DNA of 18,368 bases. It comes from an uncultured Actinomyces sp. Its GTDB lineage: Bacteria; Actinomycetota; Actinomycetes; Actinomycetales; Actinomycetaceae. Below the pieces are notes generated by a model. The model made no database searches. It saw only the letters and a program-made list of their open reading frames with translations, and had not been told where the DNA came from. The DNA lies in contig CACYEE010000037.1 of NCBI GenBank assembly GCA_902773415.1, positions 1 to 18,368 on the forward strand, in the 5' to 3' direction. Made by a program: the position numbers and the translations under genes. Shown in pieces: positions 5,921 through 13,085 of this stretch (within the stretch, counting starts at the first letter, position 1; each line of letters starts with the position of its first letter).

Positions 5921-6700
5921 ATGGCAGGAACGGAGCAGAAGGTCGCGGTGGTGATTCCCGCGATGGACGAGTCGGAGCGAATCGCGGCGACGGTCCGGGC
6001 CGCACGCGCGATTCCCGGCGTCGACCTCGTGGTCGTGGTCGACGACGGTTCGCAGGACGATACCCTTGCGGTGGCCCGTTCGGCCGGTGCCGTCGCGGTG
6101 CGCCACACCGTCAACCGCGGCAAGGCGGCGGCGATGGAGACGGGGGCGGCAATCGTGTCGATGCGCGACACGGCGGGCGTTCCCGACCATCTTCTCCTGT
6201 TCATCGACGCCGATCTGGGGGAGTCCGCGCTGGAGACGGCGCCGCTTGTGCGGCCCGTGGCGGCGGGCATGGCGGATTTCACGATTGCGGCGCTGCCTCC
6301 CCAGGAGGGGGCCGGCGGGCACGGCTTCGTGGTCGGCCTGGGCCGTTCGAGCATCGAGAAGGCGACCGGCTGGACTGCGTTCCAGCCGCTGTCGGGCCAG
6401 CGCTGCCTGACCCGAGAGGCCTTCGATGCGGCCTGTCCGCTCGCCTCCGGCTGGGGCGTCGAGGTCGGAATGACGATCGACCTGCTTGCGAAGGGGTTTA
6501 CGGTGCAGGAGGTTCCGTGCGATCTCGAGCATCGTGCCTCGAAGAACGATCTTGCGGGGAACCTTCACCGCGGCAGGCAGTATCTGGGGGTTTTGCGGGC
6601 GGTCGTGTCGCGGCGTCTGCGCGGCGTGGGGGTTCTCGAAGAGGATCGGCACGGCGCGCCGAGCGTCGACTATCGGCCGTTCAATGCCTTTCGGGGTTGA
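5921..6700 (+). CDS. Family 2 glycosyltransferase
   Basis: Encodes 259 residues with a GT-A fold, likely acting at the cytoplasmic membrane face with a nucleotide-sugar donor. VAVVIPAMDESERI (8-21) is the first Rossmann strand and helix, VVVDDGSQDDT (38-48) carries the donor-binding aspartates, NRGKAAAMETG (65-75) follows, and FIDADLGES (94-102) contains the DxD-type metal site. QPLSGQRCLTREAF and GWGVEVGMTIDLLAKGF are typical of the DPM1-like and GpgS-like GT2 branches, where the latter holds the acceptor-site acidic residue. No membrane helix is present. The ATG follows GGGAAGGG by 3 nt. Donor and acceptor cannot be assigned. Its last 20 nt overlap the convergent gene ending at 6681. Confidence 0.88.
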   Translation: MAGTEQKVAVVIPAMDESERIAATVRAARAIPGVDLVVVVDDGSQDDTLAVARSAGAVAVRHTVNRGKAAAMETGAAIVSMRDTAGVPDHLLLFIDADLGESALETAPLVRPVAAGMADFTIAALPPQEGAGGHGFVVGLGRSSIEKATGWTAFQPLSGQRCLTREAFDAACPLASGWGVEVGMTIDLLAKGFTVQEVPCDLEHRASKNDLAGNLHRGRQYLGVLRAVVSRRLRGVGVLEEDRHGAPSVDYRPFNAFRG

Positions 6701-8963
6701 GGCCGGCACCTGAAAGGGCCGCGCGGCGCGCCTGGAGCGCCCTGTCTGCGCCGATTGCGGGCAGGGCGACGGCAAGCCCGGTGAGCGGAATCGCGAGCCC
6801 GGAATCGTTCATCGCGAAGGAAACGGCGAGCACGGCGGCGAGGCCGATGCTCGCAAGGCGGATCGTTTCGTGGAGAAGCCCCGCGGAGCTTTCGACGTGC
6901 GCGGCGGGCGCGGGGCGCAGGAAGCCGAGCGCGGCGAGGCGTCCTGAACGCAGAGAGCGCAGGGCGAACGCGGCGAGGACAAGGATTGCGGCGAGCGCTG
7001 CGAGGGCGACGGGCCAGGGCAGGCCGAAGGCGAGCAGGGAAAGCTTGCGGGCGACGATGGTTCCGAGGCTGCCGTTTTGCGCGCTGGGAACGAGGTTTCC
7101 CAGGTGCGACTGCCGCGAGGCGGGAAGCAGGGAGTCGAGCAGGACGAACAGGATGCTTGAGGCGAGGGCGAGCAGGCCGATGAGGGCGAGGCGTGCGACG
7201 GTGCGGGGCCTGTCGGTGGCGACGAGGAACATGAGCCCGGTTGCGGCCACGATTGCGGGCGGCCCGCCGAAGTCCGCGCCGACGAGGGAGAGGCCGTCGG
7301 CGAGCGCGGCGAGCGTGCCGAGCGTCACGACGAGGATTCCTGCGTCCCGGGTGCGGCCTGCGGCTTTCAGGCGCGCGGCGGCGACGGCGAGCAGGAGCAC
7401 GAGGCCGGCGGCGAAGGTGGCGAAGGTCAGGTTCGCCATGCCGTAGAAGCGGAACCCGGTCTGGGGTCGTGTTCCAAGCATGGAGGCGGTCTGGAGGGAA
7501 GTGGCGTGGGCGAGCCGCGCGGCGAGAAGGTCGAGGCCGAGGACGGCGAAGCCGAGGCCGCCGACGCTCGCCATCACGGTGCCGGGGCGCGCGCAGGAGC
7601 GGCGGGATGTCGCGGCGAGGGCAATGAGGGCGGCGATAGTCGCGATGGCGGCGGCGAGGGTGGCCCTGGGATGGCCCGAGCGCCACCAGGGGACAAGGTT
7701 TGCGAGGATGGAGGCGACCGGGACGGCGGCGGCGAAGGCGCCGAGTTCGGCGGTCCGCTGGAGCTGGCGCGCGGATGCCGCTTCGCGCCGCAGGGCGCGG
7801 GTTGCGCAGGCGACGGAGGCGACGGCGAGAACGAGCAGGACGGTGAAGAAGGGGCCGACGCAGGCGTTGGCTTGCAGGGCGCGGGCGGCGGCGTCGGCGA
7901 GTTCGCGGGGAAGATCCGTGGCCGGTCGGGAGGCGACGAGGGGCGCCTGCCCGTTTCCGGCGCGGGAGGCGGGGCTTGCGCCGGAAAGGAGCCGGACGGT
8001 CGGGGCAAGGTCGGTGAGCTGGACGAGACCTGCGGTCTGGGTGCTTGCCGAGGCGACGAGCGCGGGGAGGCTGGCCTTGCCGTCGAGGCCGCGCGCGGCG
8101 AAGAACTGGAGGGAGGGGCGTTCGGGTTGGCGGTCGGCAACGGAGGCGACGAGAATCTTCGAGTTCGGGGCTTCGGCGTCGATGGCGGAAAGGAGCCGGC
8201 CGAAGGCCGCGTCGATCCGGGCGATTTCGGCGCGCATCGCCGTGGTCGGTTCGGTGCGAGGCGCAGTGAAGAAGCTCGCGATGGCTTCGAGCTTGGAGGC
8301 CCGCGTGTTTTCGGGCCACGCCTTGGAACCGAGGACGCTTCCAAGGTCGGCGACGACGAGGCGCGCCTGGGCGCCGCCGGACGCGGAGTAGGCCTGCGCG
8401 ACGGCGGAAGCGCTGCGGGCGCCGTCGCCGGAAAGCTCGGGAATCCGTGCGCGAACGCGGCCTTTGTCGTCGGCGAGCGCAAGGGCCGCTCCGTCGCCGA
8501 TTGCGAGAACCTGCTTCGGGTCGAGCCCTTCGGCGATCGAGCCGAAGCTGGCGCGTGCCTCGGGCGGCATTGCGGCGGTCTCTTCGGGGAATCCGGCGAG
8601 GGCGGCGCGGCCCGTGCGAAGAGGGGCGACGCATCCCGATGCGGGGCGCGGCAGCCGCATTCCCGCGCCGAGGCCCATCCAGCCCTGGGCCGGGCATGTC
8701 GTTTCGGTCACTGTCCGCACGACGAGGTTCGCGCCGGCGGACTTCTCGGCGAAGGCATGCAGGTTCGGCGTGGCCTCGTCGGAGATGTCGCCCCACGTCA
8801 GGCCCGTCATTCCGATGACGACAACCGGCGCGTCGTCCTTCGCGCCGCCGGACGCGGCCGCCGCGAAGGCGCGCGCCGGCACGGCAAGGCCGGACGCGGC
8901 GGCGCAGGCCGCGACGAGTGCGGCGGCCAGGCACGCAAGCGGGAGGCGTCGAAGGACGTTCAT
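6681..8963 (-). CDS. Large polytopic membrane protein with alkaline-phosphatase-like extracytoplasmic domain
   Basis: Encodes 760 residues. Residues 1-36 are a signal or anchor segment (MNVLRRLPLACLAAALVAAC); the VAAC at 17-20 could be read as a lipobox. The outer domain follows: VVVIGMTGLTWGDI (47-60) then ATPNLHAFAEKSAG (64-77) resembles the first strand and the TPNL helix of alkaline-phosphatase/sulfatase-superfamily proteins, with TETTCPAQGWMGLGAG where the family nucleophile loop would be. C90 and C111 could form a disulfide. From about residue 405 to the end there are roughly ten hydrophobic helices. The metal ligands of an active phosphatase are not all evident, so catalysis is uncertain. 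I chose the ATG at 8961-8963; a TAGGCT box lies 7 nt upstream. The gene is convergent with the GT2 gene (20-nt overlap of the 3' ends) and upstream of divergent pheA. Possible role in cell-envelope glycan assembly is inference. Confidence 0.72.
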   Translation of the reverse strand: MNVLRRLPLACLAAALVAACAAASGLAVPARAFAAAASGGAKDDAPVVVIGMTGLTWGDISDEATPNLHAFAEKSAGANLVVRTVTETTCPAQGWMGLGAGMRLPRPASGCVAPLRTGRAALAGFPEETAAMPPEARASFGSIAEGLDPKQVLAIGDGAALALADDKGRVRARIPELSGDGARSASAVAQAYSASGGAQARLVVADLGSVLGSKAWPENTRASKLEAIASFFTAPRTEPTTAMRAEIARIDAAFGRLLSAIDAEAPNSKILVASVADRQPERPSLQFFAARGLDGKASLPALVASASTQTAGLVQLTDLAPTVRLLSGASPASRAGNGQAPLVASRPATDLPRELADAAARALQANACVGPFFTVLLVLAVASVACATRALRREAASARQLQRTAELGAFAAAVPVASILANLVPWWRSGHPRATLAAAIATIAALIALAATSRRSCARPGTVMASVGGLGFAVLGLDLLAARLAHATSLQTASMLGTRPQTGFRFYGMANLTFATFAAGLVLLLAVAAARLKAAGRTRDAGILVVTLGTLAALADGLSLVGADFGGPPAIVAATGLMFLVATDRPRTVARLALIGLLALASSILFVLLDSLLPASRQSHLGNLVPSAQNGSLGTIVARKLSLLAFGLPWPVALAALAAILVLAAFALRSLRSGRLAALGFLRPAPAAHVESSAGLLHETIRLASIGLAAVLAVSFAMNDSGLAIPLTGLAVALPAIGADRALQARRAALSGAGLNPERH

Positions 8964-8970
8964 GCCGACA

Positions 8971-8976
8971 AGCCTA
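8971..8976 (-). promoter_or_regulatory. Candidate -10 box for a leaderless membrane-protein transcript
   Basis: On the minus strand TAGGCT is followed by 7 nt and the ATG at 8963. No ribosome binding site is present. Confidence 0.45.
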
Positions 8977-9069
8977 CCGAACCTGCCAAAGGCAAGCCTG
9001 GCGAGAATTCCGGAAGTGGCGCATGGCGCGTGAAAATCGGGGCCGTCCCATGAGGGCGCCCCGCCGTCG

Positions 9070-9204
9070 GGTGTCGGAAACGGGACGGGCCGGTGTCGCA
9101 TTGGGGACAGTCCCCTTTCCGACCCCGGCCATCCGACCTGCGCAAACGGAGGGGCGGGAATCGGAACGCCGTACCGAATCCGCCCCGGCCAAGTCCGGGC
9201 ATCC
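9070..9204 (-). repeat. Dispersed intergenic repeat, copy 2 (inverted)
   Basis: Read on the minus strand it matches copies 1 and 3: a GGATGCCCGGAC segment at its start, a TTTGCGCAGGTCGGA segment, GGGGACTGTCCCC (9103-9115) and an AATGCGACACCGG segment. Its outer edge (9201-9216) also resembles half of the 29-nt palindrome. Confidence 0.75.
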
Positions 9205-9310
9205 TTTTGATGCGGCCCCGATTCCCTTGCATGGACAAAAACCGTCCCGTTCCCGATTCGCACGCCCGTCACCGATTCGTACATTGCGCACTCGCCGCAA
9301 CGGGCACGGG

Positions 9311-9316
9311 TACAGT
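9311..9316 (+). promoter_or_regulatory. Candidate pheA -10 box
   Basis: TACAGT, 45 nt upstream of the pheA ATG. The nearest -35-like sequence, TTGCGC (9284-9289), is 21 nt away, which is longer than ideal. Confidence 0.35.
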
Positions 9317-9361
9317 AGGAACACGCCTGAACCGAACCGGCCCCGAACAGGAAGGAAGCCC

Positions 9362-10339
9362 ATGAACGACACCCGCGTCGCCGACGACGAAAAGCCTCTG
9401 CGCCTGTCCTTCCTCGGTCCCTTCGGAACCTTCTGCAACGTCGCCGCGCTCCAGGTCGACGTCGACAACCCCGAACTCGTGCCCGCTGTCGACGTGCCCG
9501 CCGCCCTGCGCAAGGTGCGCGCCGGAGAAGTCGACTACGGCGTCGTCCCCATCGAAAACTCCGTCGAAGGCTCCGTCAACGCCACCCTCGACACCCTCTC
9601 GACCGGAAGCCCCCTCGAAATCAAGGCCGAAATGCTCGTTCCCATCCGCTTCTGCCTCGCCGTGCGCCCCGGAACCCGCCTCGAGGACATTCGCCGCGTC
9701 GCCACCCATCCGCACGCATGGGCCCAATGCCGCACGTGGATCGCCGCCAGCATCGGCGAAATCGTCCACGTCCCCGCCACCTCCACCGCAGCCGGCGCGA
9801 AGGAACTCGCCGACAATCCGAACGCGGGCTTCGAGGCGGCGCTGTGCTCGGCCGTCACCGCCCGCGAACTCGGCCTGAACTCCCTGTGCGACGACGTGGC
9901 CGACAACCCCAAGGCCGTCACGCGATTCATCATGGTCGGAAAGCCCGGCCGCCAGCCCGACCCCACCGGTGCCGACAAGACCACCCTCACCGTCCAGCTT
10001 CCCGACAACGAATCCGGCGCGCTCATGCGGATGCTCGAACAGTTCGCCGTGCGCGGCGTCAACCTTTCGCGCATCGAATCGAGGCCCGTCGGCGACTCCC
10101 TCGGCCGCTACGCCTTCTCCATCGACGCCGAAGGGCATATCCACGACGAACGCATCCAGGCCGTGCTCATCGGCCTGCACCGTTCCTGCCCCCGAGTGGC
10201 CTTCCACGGCTCCTACCCGGCCGCCAACCGCGACCATATCCGCCTGCGCCCGGGAACCTCCAACTCCGACTTCCAGGCCGCCCGCCGCTGGGTCCACTCC
10301 CTGCTCGGCGACGCCGCCCGGCACCCGCAAGAAGGATAG
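9362..10339 (+). CDS. pheA: Prephenate dehydratase with regulatory ACT domain
   Basis: Encodes 325 residues. It converts prephenate to phenylpyruvate, water and CO2, the committed step to phenylalanine, in the cytoplasm. The catalytic domain opens with FLGPFGTFCNVAAL (17-30; the family form is usually GPxGTFSxxAA), then VVPIENSVEGSVNATLDTL (61-79) and the essential TRF motif at 187-189. The ACT domain follows: ESGALMRMLEQFAVRGVNL (217-235) with GALM, and ESRP at 239-242, which bind phenylalanine for feedback control. There is no chorismate mutase domain, as is usual in actinobacteria. The ATG at 9362 has AGGAAGGA 5 nt upstream. The stop is 2 nt before the small gene at 10342, so the two are probably translationally coupled. 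C25 in place of the common serine in the GTF loop is a minor oddity. Confidence 0.95.
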   Translation: MNDTRVADDEKPLRLSFLGPFGTFCNVAALQVDVDNPELVPAVDVPAALRKVRAGEVDYGVVPIENSVEGSVNATLDTLSTGSPLEIKAEMLVPIRFCLAVRPGTRLEDIRRVATHPHAWAQCRTWIAASIGEIVHVPATSTAAGAKELADNPNAGFEAALCSAVTARELGLNSLCDDVADNPKAVTRFIMVGKPGRQPDPTGADKTTLTVQLPDNESGALMRMLEQFAVRGVNLSRIESRPVGDSLGRYAFSIDAEGHIHDERIQAVLIGLHRSCPRVAFHGSYPAANRDHIRLRPGTSNSDFQAARRWVHSLLGDAARHPQEG

Positions 10340-10341
10340 CC

Positions 10342-10485
10342 ATGAACCCCGGACCCGCGCTCGCCGCCGTAGCCGCCGTAGCCGCCGCGGACCCCGCCCG
10401 CGTCGAACTTGTCCGATGGAGCGGATACGGCTTCCTCGCCTTCGCGGCGCTCTATGCCCTTTGGCGCCACTTCCGGGACAGGTAA
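10342..10485 (+). CDS. 47-residue single-helix membrane peptide, coupled to pheA
   Basis: A small gene starting at the ATG 2 nt after the pheA stop; AGAAGGA lies 7 nt upstream inside the pheA end. The product begins MNPGPALAAVAAVAAADPAR, then VELVRWSGYGFLAFAALYAL, then WRHFRDR and TAA. Residues about 27-42 form one hydrophobic, aromatic-rich helix, followed by a positively charged tail, which predicts an N-out, C-in membrane peptide. I do not recognise a family. Tight coupling to pheA is the main argument that it is real; the Ala-rich start is compatible with chance in high-GC DNA. Confidence 0.6.
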   Translation: MNPGPALAAVAAVAAADPARVELVRWSGYGFLAFAALYALWRHFRDR

Positions 10486-10494
10486 TCATTTTCA

Positions 10495-10516
10495 CCGTCG
10501 CGACCTGCGGTTTTTT
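10495..10516 (+). terminator. Weak intrinsic terminator after the pheA unit
   Basis: A short stem (CCGT 10495-10498 with GCGG 10507-10510) is followed directly by six T (10511-10516). The T-run is striking in this high-GC DNA, but the stem is only about 4 bp. Confidence 0.4.
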
Positions 10517-10600
10517 GCAACGTGAAGAGGCGAAAAGTGACGAAGAATACGTACGTGGCGGCATTCGGATGAGACTTTCGGCCGATGCGTGCCTGTGGAC

Positions 10601-10618
10601 ATTCCAGTACGGTGGAAT
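10601..10618. promoter_or_regulatory. Inverted repeat, possible operator upstream of the hydrolase gene
   Basis: ATTCCA (10601-10606) and TGGAAT (10613-10618) form a 6-6-6 inverted repeat that overlaps a TACGGT -10-like hexamer (10608-10613), 53 nt before the hydrolase ATG. This is the geometry of a repressor site over a promoter, but the repressor is unknown. Confidence 0.4.
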
Positions 10619-10670
10619 CAATCGAAAGAAGCCGTGCACCGCACGGACGCAAGGGAAGAGAGCACACGGA

Positions 10671-11684
10671 ATGCGGATTGCGGAACCGACGCCAGATTAT
10701 CTGGGACCGACGTACCGGTCCCGGGTCGTCTATCTGGATGCAAGCGACGGCGCGACGCCGGAGGACCAGTCCGATATTGCCGTTCTGGTCTACGAAGAGG
10801 ATGCCGCCAGGCTCGTCGCCGAATCGGGAGTCGCGACGCTTTACCTTCCCGGCTTCTCCGACACCTTCTACCAGACCGACCTGTCCGACGCCTGGCGGCG
10901 CCTCTCCATCCCCCTCGTCGCCCTCGAAATGCGCCGCGACGGCCGCGCCGTCCGCTCCGAAACAACCCGTGGCGACCTGCGTGACCTGCGCGTGCGCAAC
11001 GAGGAAATCGGTGCTGCCATCGACTTCCTCCGCAACGAGCTCGGCGCGGAGAAGGTCGTCCTCGTCGCCCATTCGCTCGGCGCGCTCAACGCCCAGCTCT
11101 GGGTCAGCGAACACCCGGAAACCGTCGACGCGCTCGTCTACGTGTCGCCCTGGCTCGAACACCGCCTCACCCCAATCGAGCGCAGCGCCTTGAGCCACAC
11201 GAACAACGTCATCGGGCGGGTGGCCCCGAGAAGCATCCTGGGCCTGTTCCCGCCGTACTATCCGCGGTCCCTGCACGTCGAATACGGCGGCGAGTTCTAT
11301 TTCTCCCCGCGCCACAAGCCTCTCAAGACGATTCCGATTCACGCCGGCTTCTACCGTGCGGTCCAGATTGCCCAGCGTCAGGTGCAGGCCGGCGAGCTCA
11401 AGGTCGACATTCCCGCGTTCGTCGCATTCTCCGACCGTTCCGGCAACAGCCTCATTCCCAGCGCCGACGATCTCGCCACGAGGGACTGCGTGCTCAACGT
11501 CGAAGAAAACCGCCGATGGGCGTCCGAGGTTTCGACCAGGACGGTTGTCCGCGAGATTCCGGGTGCCCGCCACGACATCGCGGTCTCCCGAAAGCCCGTG
11601 CGCGAGGCGTACATGCGCCAGGTCGCGGATTGGGTTGTCGAAACCCTCGGCCTGACCCCCGTGACGGAAGATTCGGACTCCTAG
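10671..11684 (+). CDS. Alpha/beta hydrolase, lysophospholipase/S33-like
   Basis: Encodes 337 residues. LYLPGFSDTFYQ (57-68) is the oxyanion-hole strand and loop. VVLVAHSLGALNAQLW (129-144) holds the nucleophile elbow, with S135 in AHSLG, a common variant of GxSxG. The likely acid is D255 in AFSDRSGN, and the likely base is H301 in PGARHDIAVS. A lid region with FPPYYPRSLHVEYGGEFYF (193-211) separates them. No signal peptide is seen, so it should be cytoplasmic. Such enzymes cleave monoacylglycerols, lysophospholipids or other carboxyl esters; the substrate cannot be assigned. I chose the ATG at 10671, with AGGGAAGAG about 10 nt upstream; an in-frame ATG at 10569 would add 34 residues without similarity to the fold and would cross the inverted repeat at 10601-10618. 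It ends in a strong terminator. Confidence 0.85.
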   Translation: MRIAEPTPDYLGPTYRSRVVYLDASDGATPEDQSDIAVLVYEEDAARLVAESGVATLYLPGFSDTFYQTDLSDAWRRLSIPLVALEMRRDGRAVRSETTRGDLRDLRVRNEEIGAAIDFLRNELGAEKVVLVAHSLGALNAQLWVSEHPETVDALVYVSPWLEHRLTPIERSALSHTNNVIGRVAPRSILGLFPPYYPRSLHVEYGGEFYFSPRHKPLKTIPIHAGFYRAVQIAQRQVQAGELKVDIPAFVAFSDRSGNSLIPSADDLATRDCVLNVEENRRWASEVSTRTVVREIPGARHDIAVSRKPVREAYMRQVADWVVETLGLTPVTEDSDS

Positions 11685-11704
11685 ACCATTGCGGATACAG
11701 AAAC

Positions 11705-11748
11705 ACGAAGGCTCCGGGGCGGCAGCGTCGTCTCCCCGGAGCCTTCGT
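11705..11748 (+). terminator. Strong rho-independent terminator of the hydrolase gene
   Basis: Perfect 15-bp arms: ACGAAGGCTCCGGGG (11705-11719) and its complement (11734-11748), with a 14-nt loop and a following T-rich tract (CTTGTTTGCGTCTTGTTT). It sits 20 nt after the stop. Confidence 0.9.
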
Positions 11749-11963
11749 CTTGTTTGCGTCTTGTTTGCGAGGCGCGGTTTTCGGTGGTTTCGTGCCGGTG
11801 TCGGGGACGGGACGGGGTGCGCGTGGGGCGACGCCGGGTCTGGTGCCGGGCACGGGCGACGTGCGCGGATTCGTCATCAAATTGCGCGAAACCGGCCCTT
11901 TCGTGACGAGTGCGTGCACATCGCTGCCCGCGTCGCCCCTCGCCGGCCCCGTGCGAGCTGCAA

Positions 11964-12005
11964 CGAAGGCCCCGGGGCGGCAGCGTTGCCCTCCCGGAGC
12001 CTTCG
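11964..12005 (-). terminator. Terminator hairpin of upp, sequence-related to the hydrolase terminator
   Basis: Arms 11964-11976 and 11993-12005 pair over 13 bp with one mismatch, 21 nt past the upp stop. The whole 42 nt, including the loop start GCGGCAGCG, closely matches the hairpin at 11707-11748. The 215 bp between the two terminators (11749-11963) holds nothing I recognise. Confidence 0.75.
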
Positions 12006-12026
12006 GACGTTCTGCGGAGCGGAAGC

Positions 12027-12665
12027 TCAGTCGACGACGCCGTAGAGGCGGTCGCCGGCATCGCCCAGGCCCGGAACGATGTAGCCGTGCTCGTTGAGCT
12101 TCTCGTCGAGCGCGGCGAACACGATCTTGACGTCGGCGCGGTCGCCCACGTGCTCCTCGACGGCCTTGACGCCTTCGGGGGCTGCAAGCAGGCAGATGCA
12201 GGTGACGTCCTTCGCGCCGCGTTCAAGCAGGTAGTCGATGGAATCCATGAGGGTATGGCCGGTGGCGAGCATCGGGTCGAGGATGAAGCACTGGCGGCCG
12301 GTAAGGTCGTCGGGCAGGCGGTTGGCATAGGTGATCGCTTCGAGGGTTTCCTCGTTGCGCTTGAGGCCGAGGAAACCGATTTCGGCGTTCGGCACGAGCT
12401 TGATCATGCCTTCGAGCATTCCGAGGCCGGCTCGGAGAATCGGGACGACCATCGGACGGGGCTTGGACATTCTCGTGCCGGTCATCGGGGCGACGGGCGT
12501 GACGATGTCGCACGGCTCGACCTTGACTTCGCGGGTCGCCTCGTAGGCGAGGAGGGTGACGAGTTCTTCGACGAGGCTGCGGAACGTGGTGGACGGCGTG
12601 TTTTCGTCGCGCAGGAGCGTGAGCTTGTGGGCGACGAGAGGATGGTTGATGATTTGGGTTCGCAT
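12027..12665 (-). CDS. upp: Uracil phosphoribosyltransferase
   Basis: Encodes 212 residues, the normal length. It salvages uracil by joining it to PRPP to give UMP, in the cytoplasm. The N-terminal HPLVAHKLTLLRDENTPSTTFR (8-29) is the family signature; VPILRAGLGMLEGM (74-87) follows; the PRPP-binding loop is ILDPMLATGHTLMDS (128-142); and the uracil-binding C-terminus is GYIVPGLGDAGDR (194-206). The ATG at 12663-12665 has no ribosome binding site, but on its strand a TACATT -10 box lies exactly 6 nt upstream, suggesting a leaderless mRNA. It is a single gene, convergent with the hydrolase. Confidence 0.96.
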   Translation of the reverse strand: MRTQIINHPLVAHKLTLLRDENTPSTTFRSLVEELVTLLAYEATREVKVEPCDIVTPVAPMTGTRMSKPRPMVVPILRAGLGMLEGMIKLVPNAEIGFLGLKRNEETLEAITYANRLPDDLTGRQCFILDPMLATGHTLMDSIDYLLERGAKDVTCICLLAAPEGVKAVEEHVGDRADVKIVFAALDEKLNEHGYIVPGLGDAGDRLYGVVD

Positions 12666-13085
12666 GGCCCCAATGTACAGGCGCGGGCGGCGCGTTCAGG
12701 GGCCTTTGGCCGTGAGGTTCGGCGGAATCGGGCCGGTGCGCGGGCGTTGGGCGGCGTTGGGGCGCGGCGCGGAAACTGGCAGGGCGAGGCGGGGCTGGTG
12801 GCGGGCCGGAGGCGAGCGATGCGCGTGGTTTCGGCATGTGGCCGTGGGGCCAGCGGGCTTGCCGGTGCGTTGGCGCGGAACGCGGCAGTGGTGCTGGTGC
12901 GGGCGGACACGCGGGGGTTCGGGCAGACGACACGCGAGGAGGGCGCGGAGACAGGCGGCAGGCAGGCGGCGCGGGGAGGCCTCGCGGGACGGAGCGGGCG
13001 GAAGGGTGCCACCATGCGACCGGCGTCGCCGCCATGTTCCGCGCGCTGCGCTCGCATGCGCCGCAGATTGTGGGACACTTGGGCC
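12666..13085. other. Intergenic region (420 bp) between divergent upp and tadA
   Basis: Strongly G-rich on the plus strand and open in several frames. The translations are Arg/Ala/Gly-rich with no recognisable fold, so I see no gene here. It must hold both promoters. Right next to tadA, GACACT sits 6 nt before the ATG, a weaker version of the leaderless box. Confidence 0.6.
12672..12677 (-). promoter_or_regulatory. Candidate -10 box for a leaderless upp transcript
   Basis: TACATT on the minus strand followed by 6 nt and ATG. A poor -35 (CTGAAC, 12694-12699) lies 16 nt further up. Confidence 0.55.

Larger units (their letters stand above)
8964..9361. other. Divergent intergenic region (398 bp) with dispersed repeat copy 2
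   Basis: No convincing ORF. It carries the start of the membrane protein on one side (TAGGCT box at 8971-8976, minus strand), the dispersed repeat at about 9070-9204 in inverted orientation, and the pheA promoter region at its right end. Confidence 0.65.

Noticed and set aside
6670..8934. 754-residue minus-strand Arg/Pro-rich frame
   Set aside because: Shifted frame of the membrane protein gene; low-complexity Arg-rich translation without any domain.
11910..13085. N-terminal extension of tadA by several hundred codons
   Set aside because: The frame is open only because of GC bias; it crosses upp in antisense and adds no domain. The TadA core begins right after the ATG at 13086.
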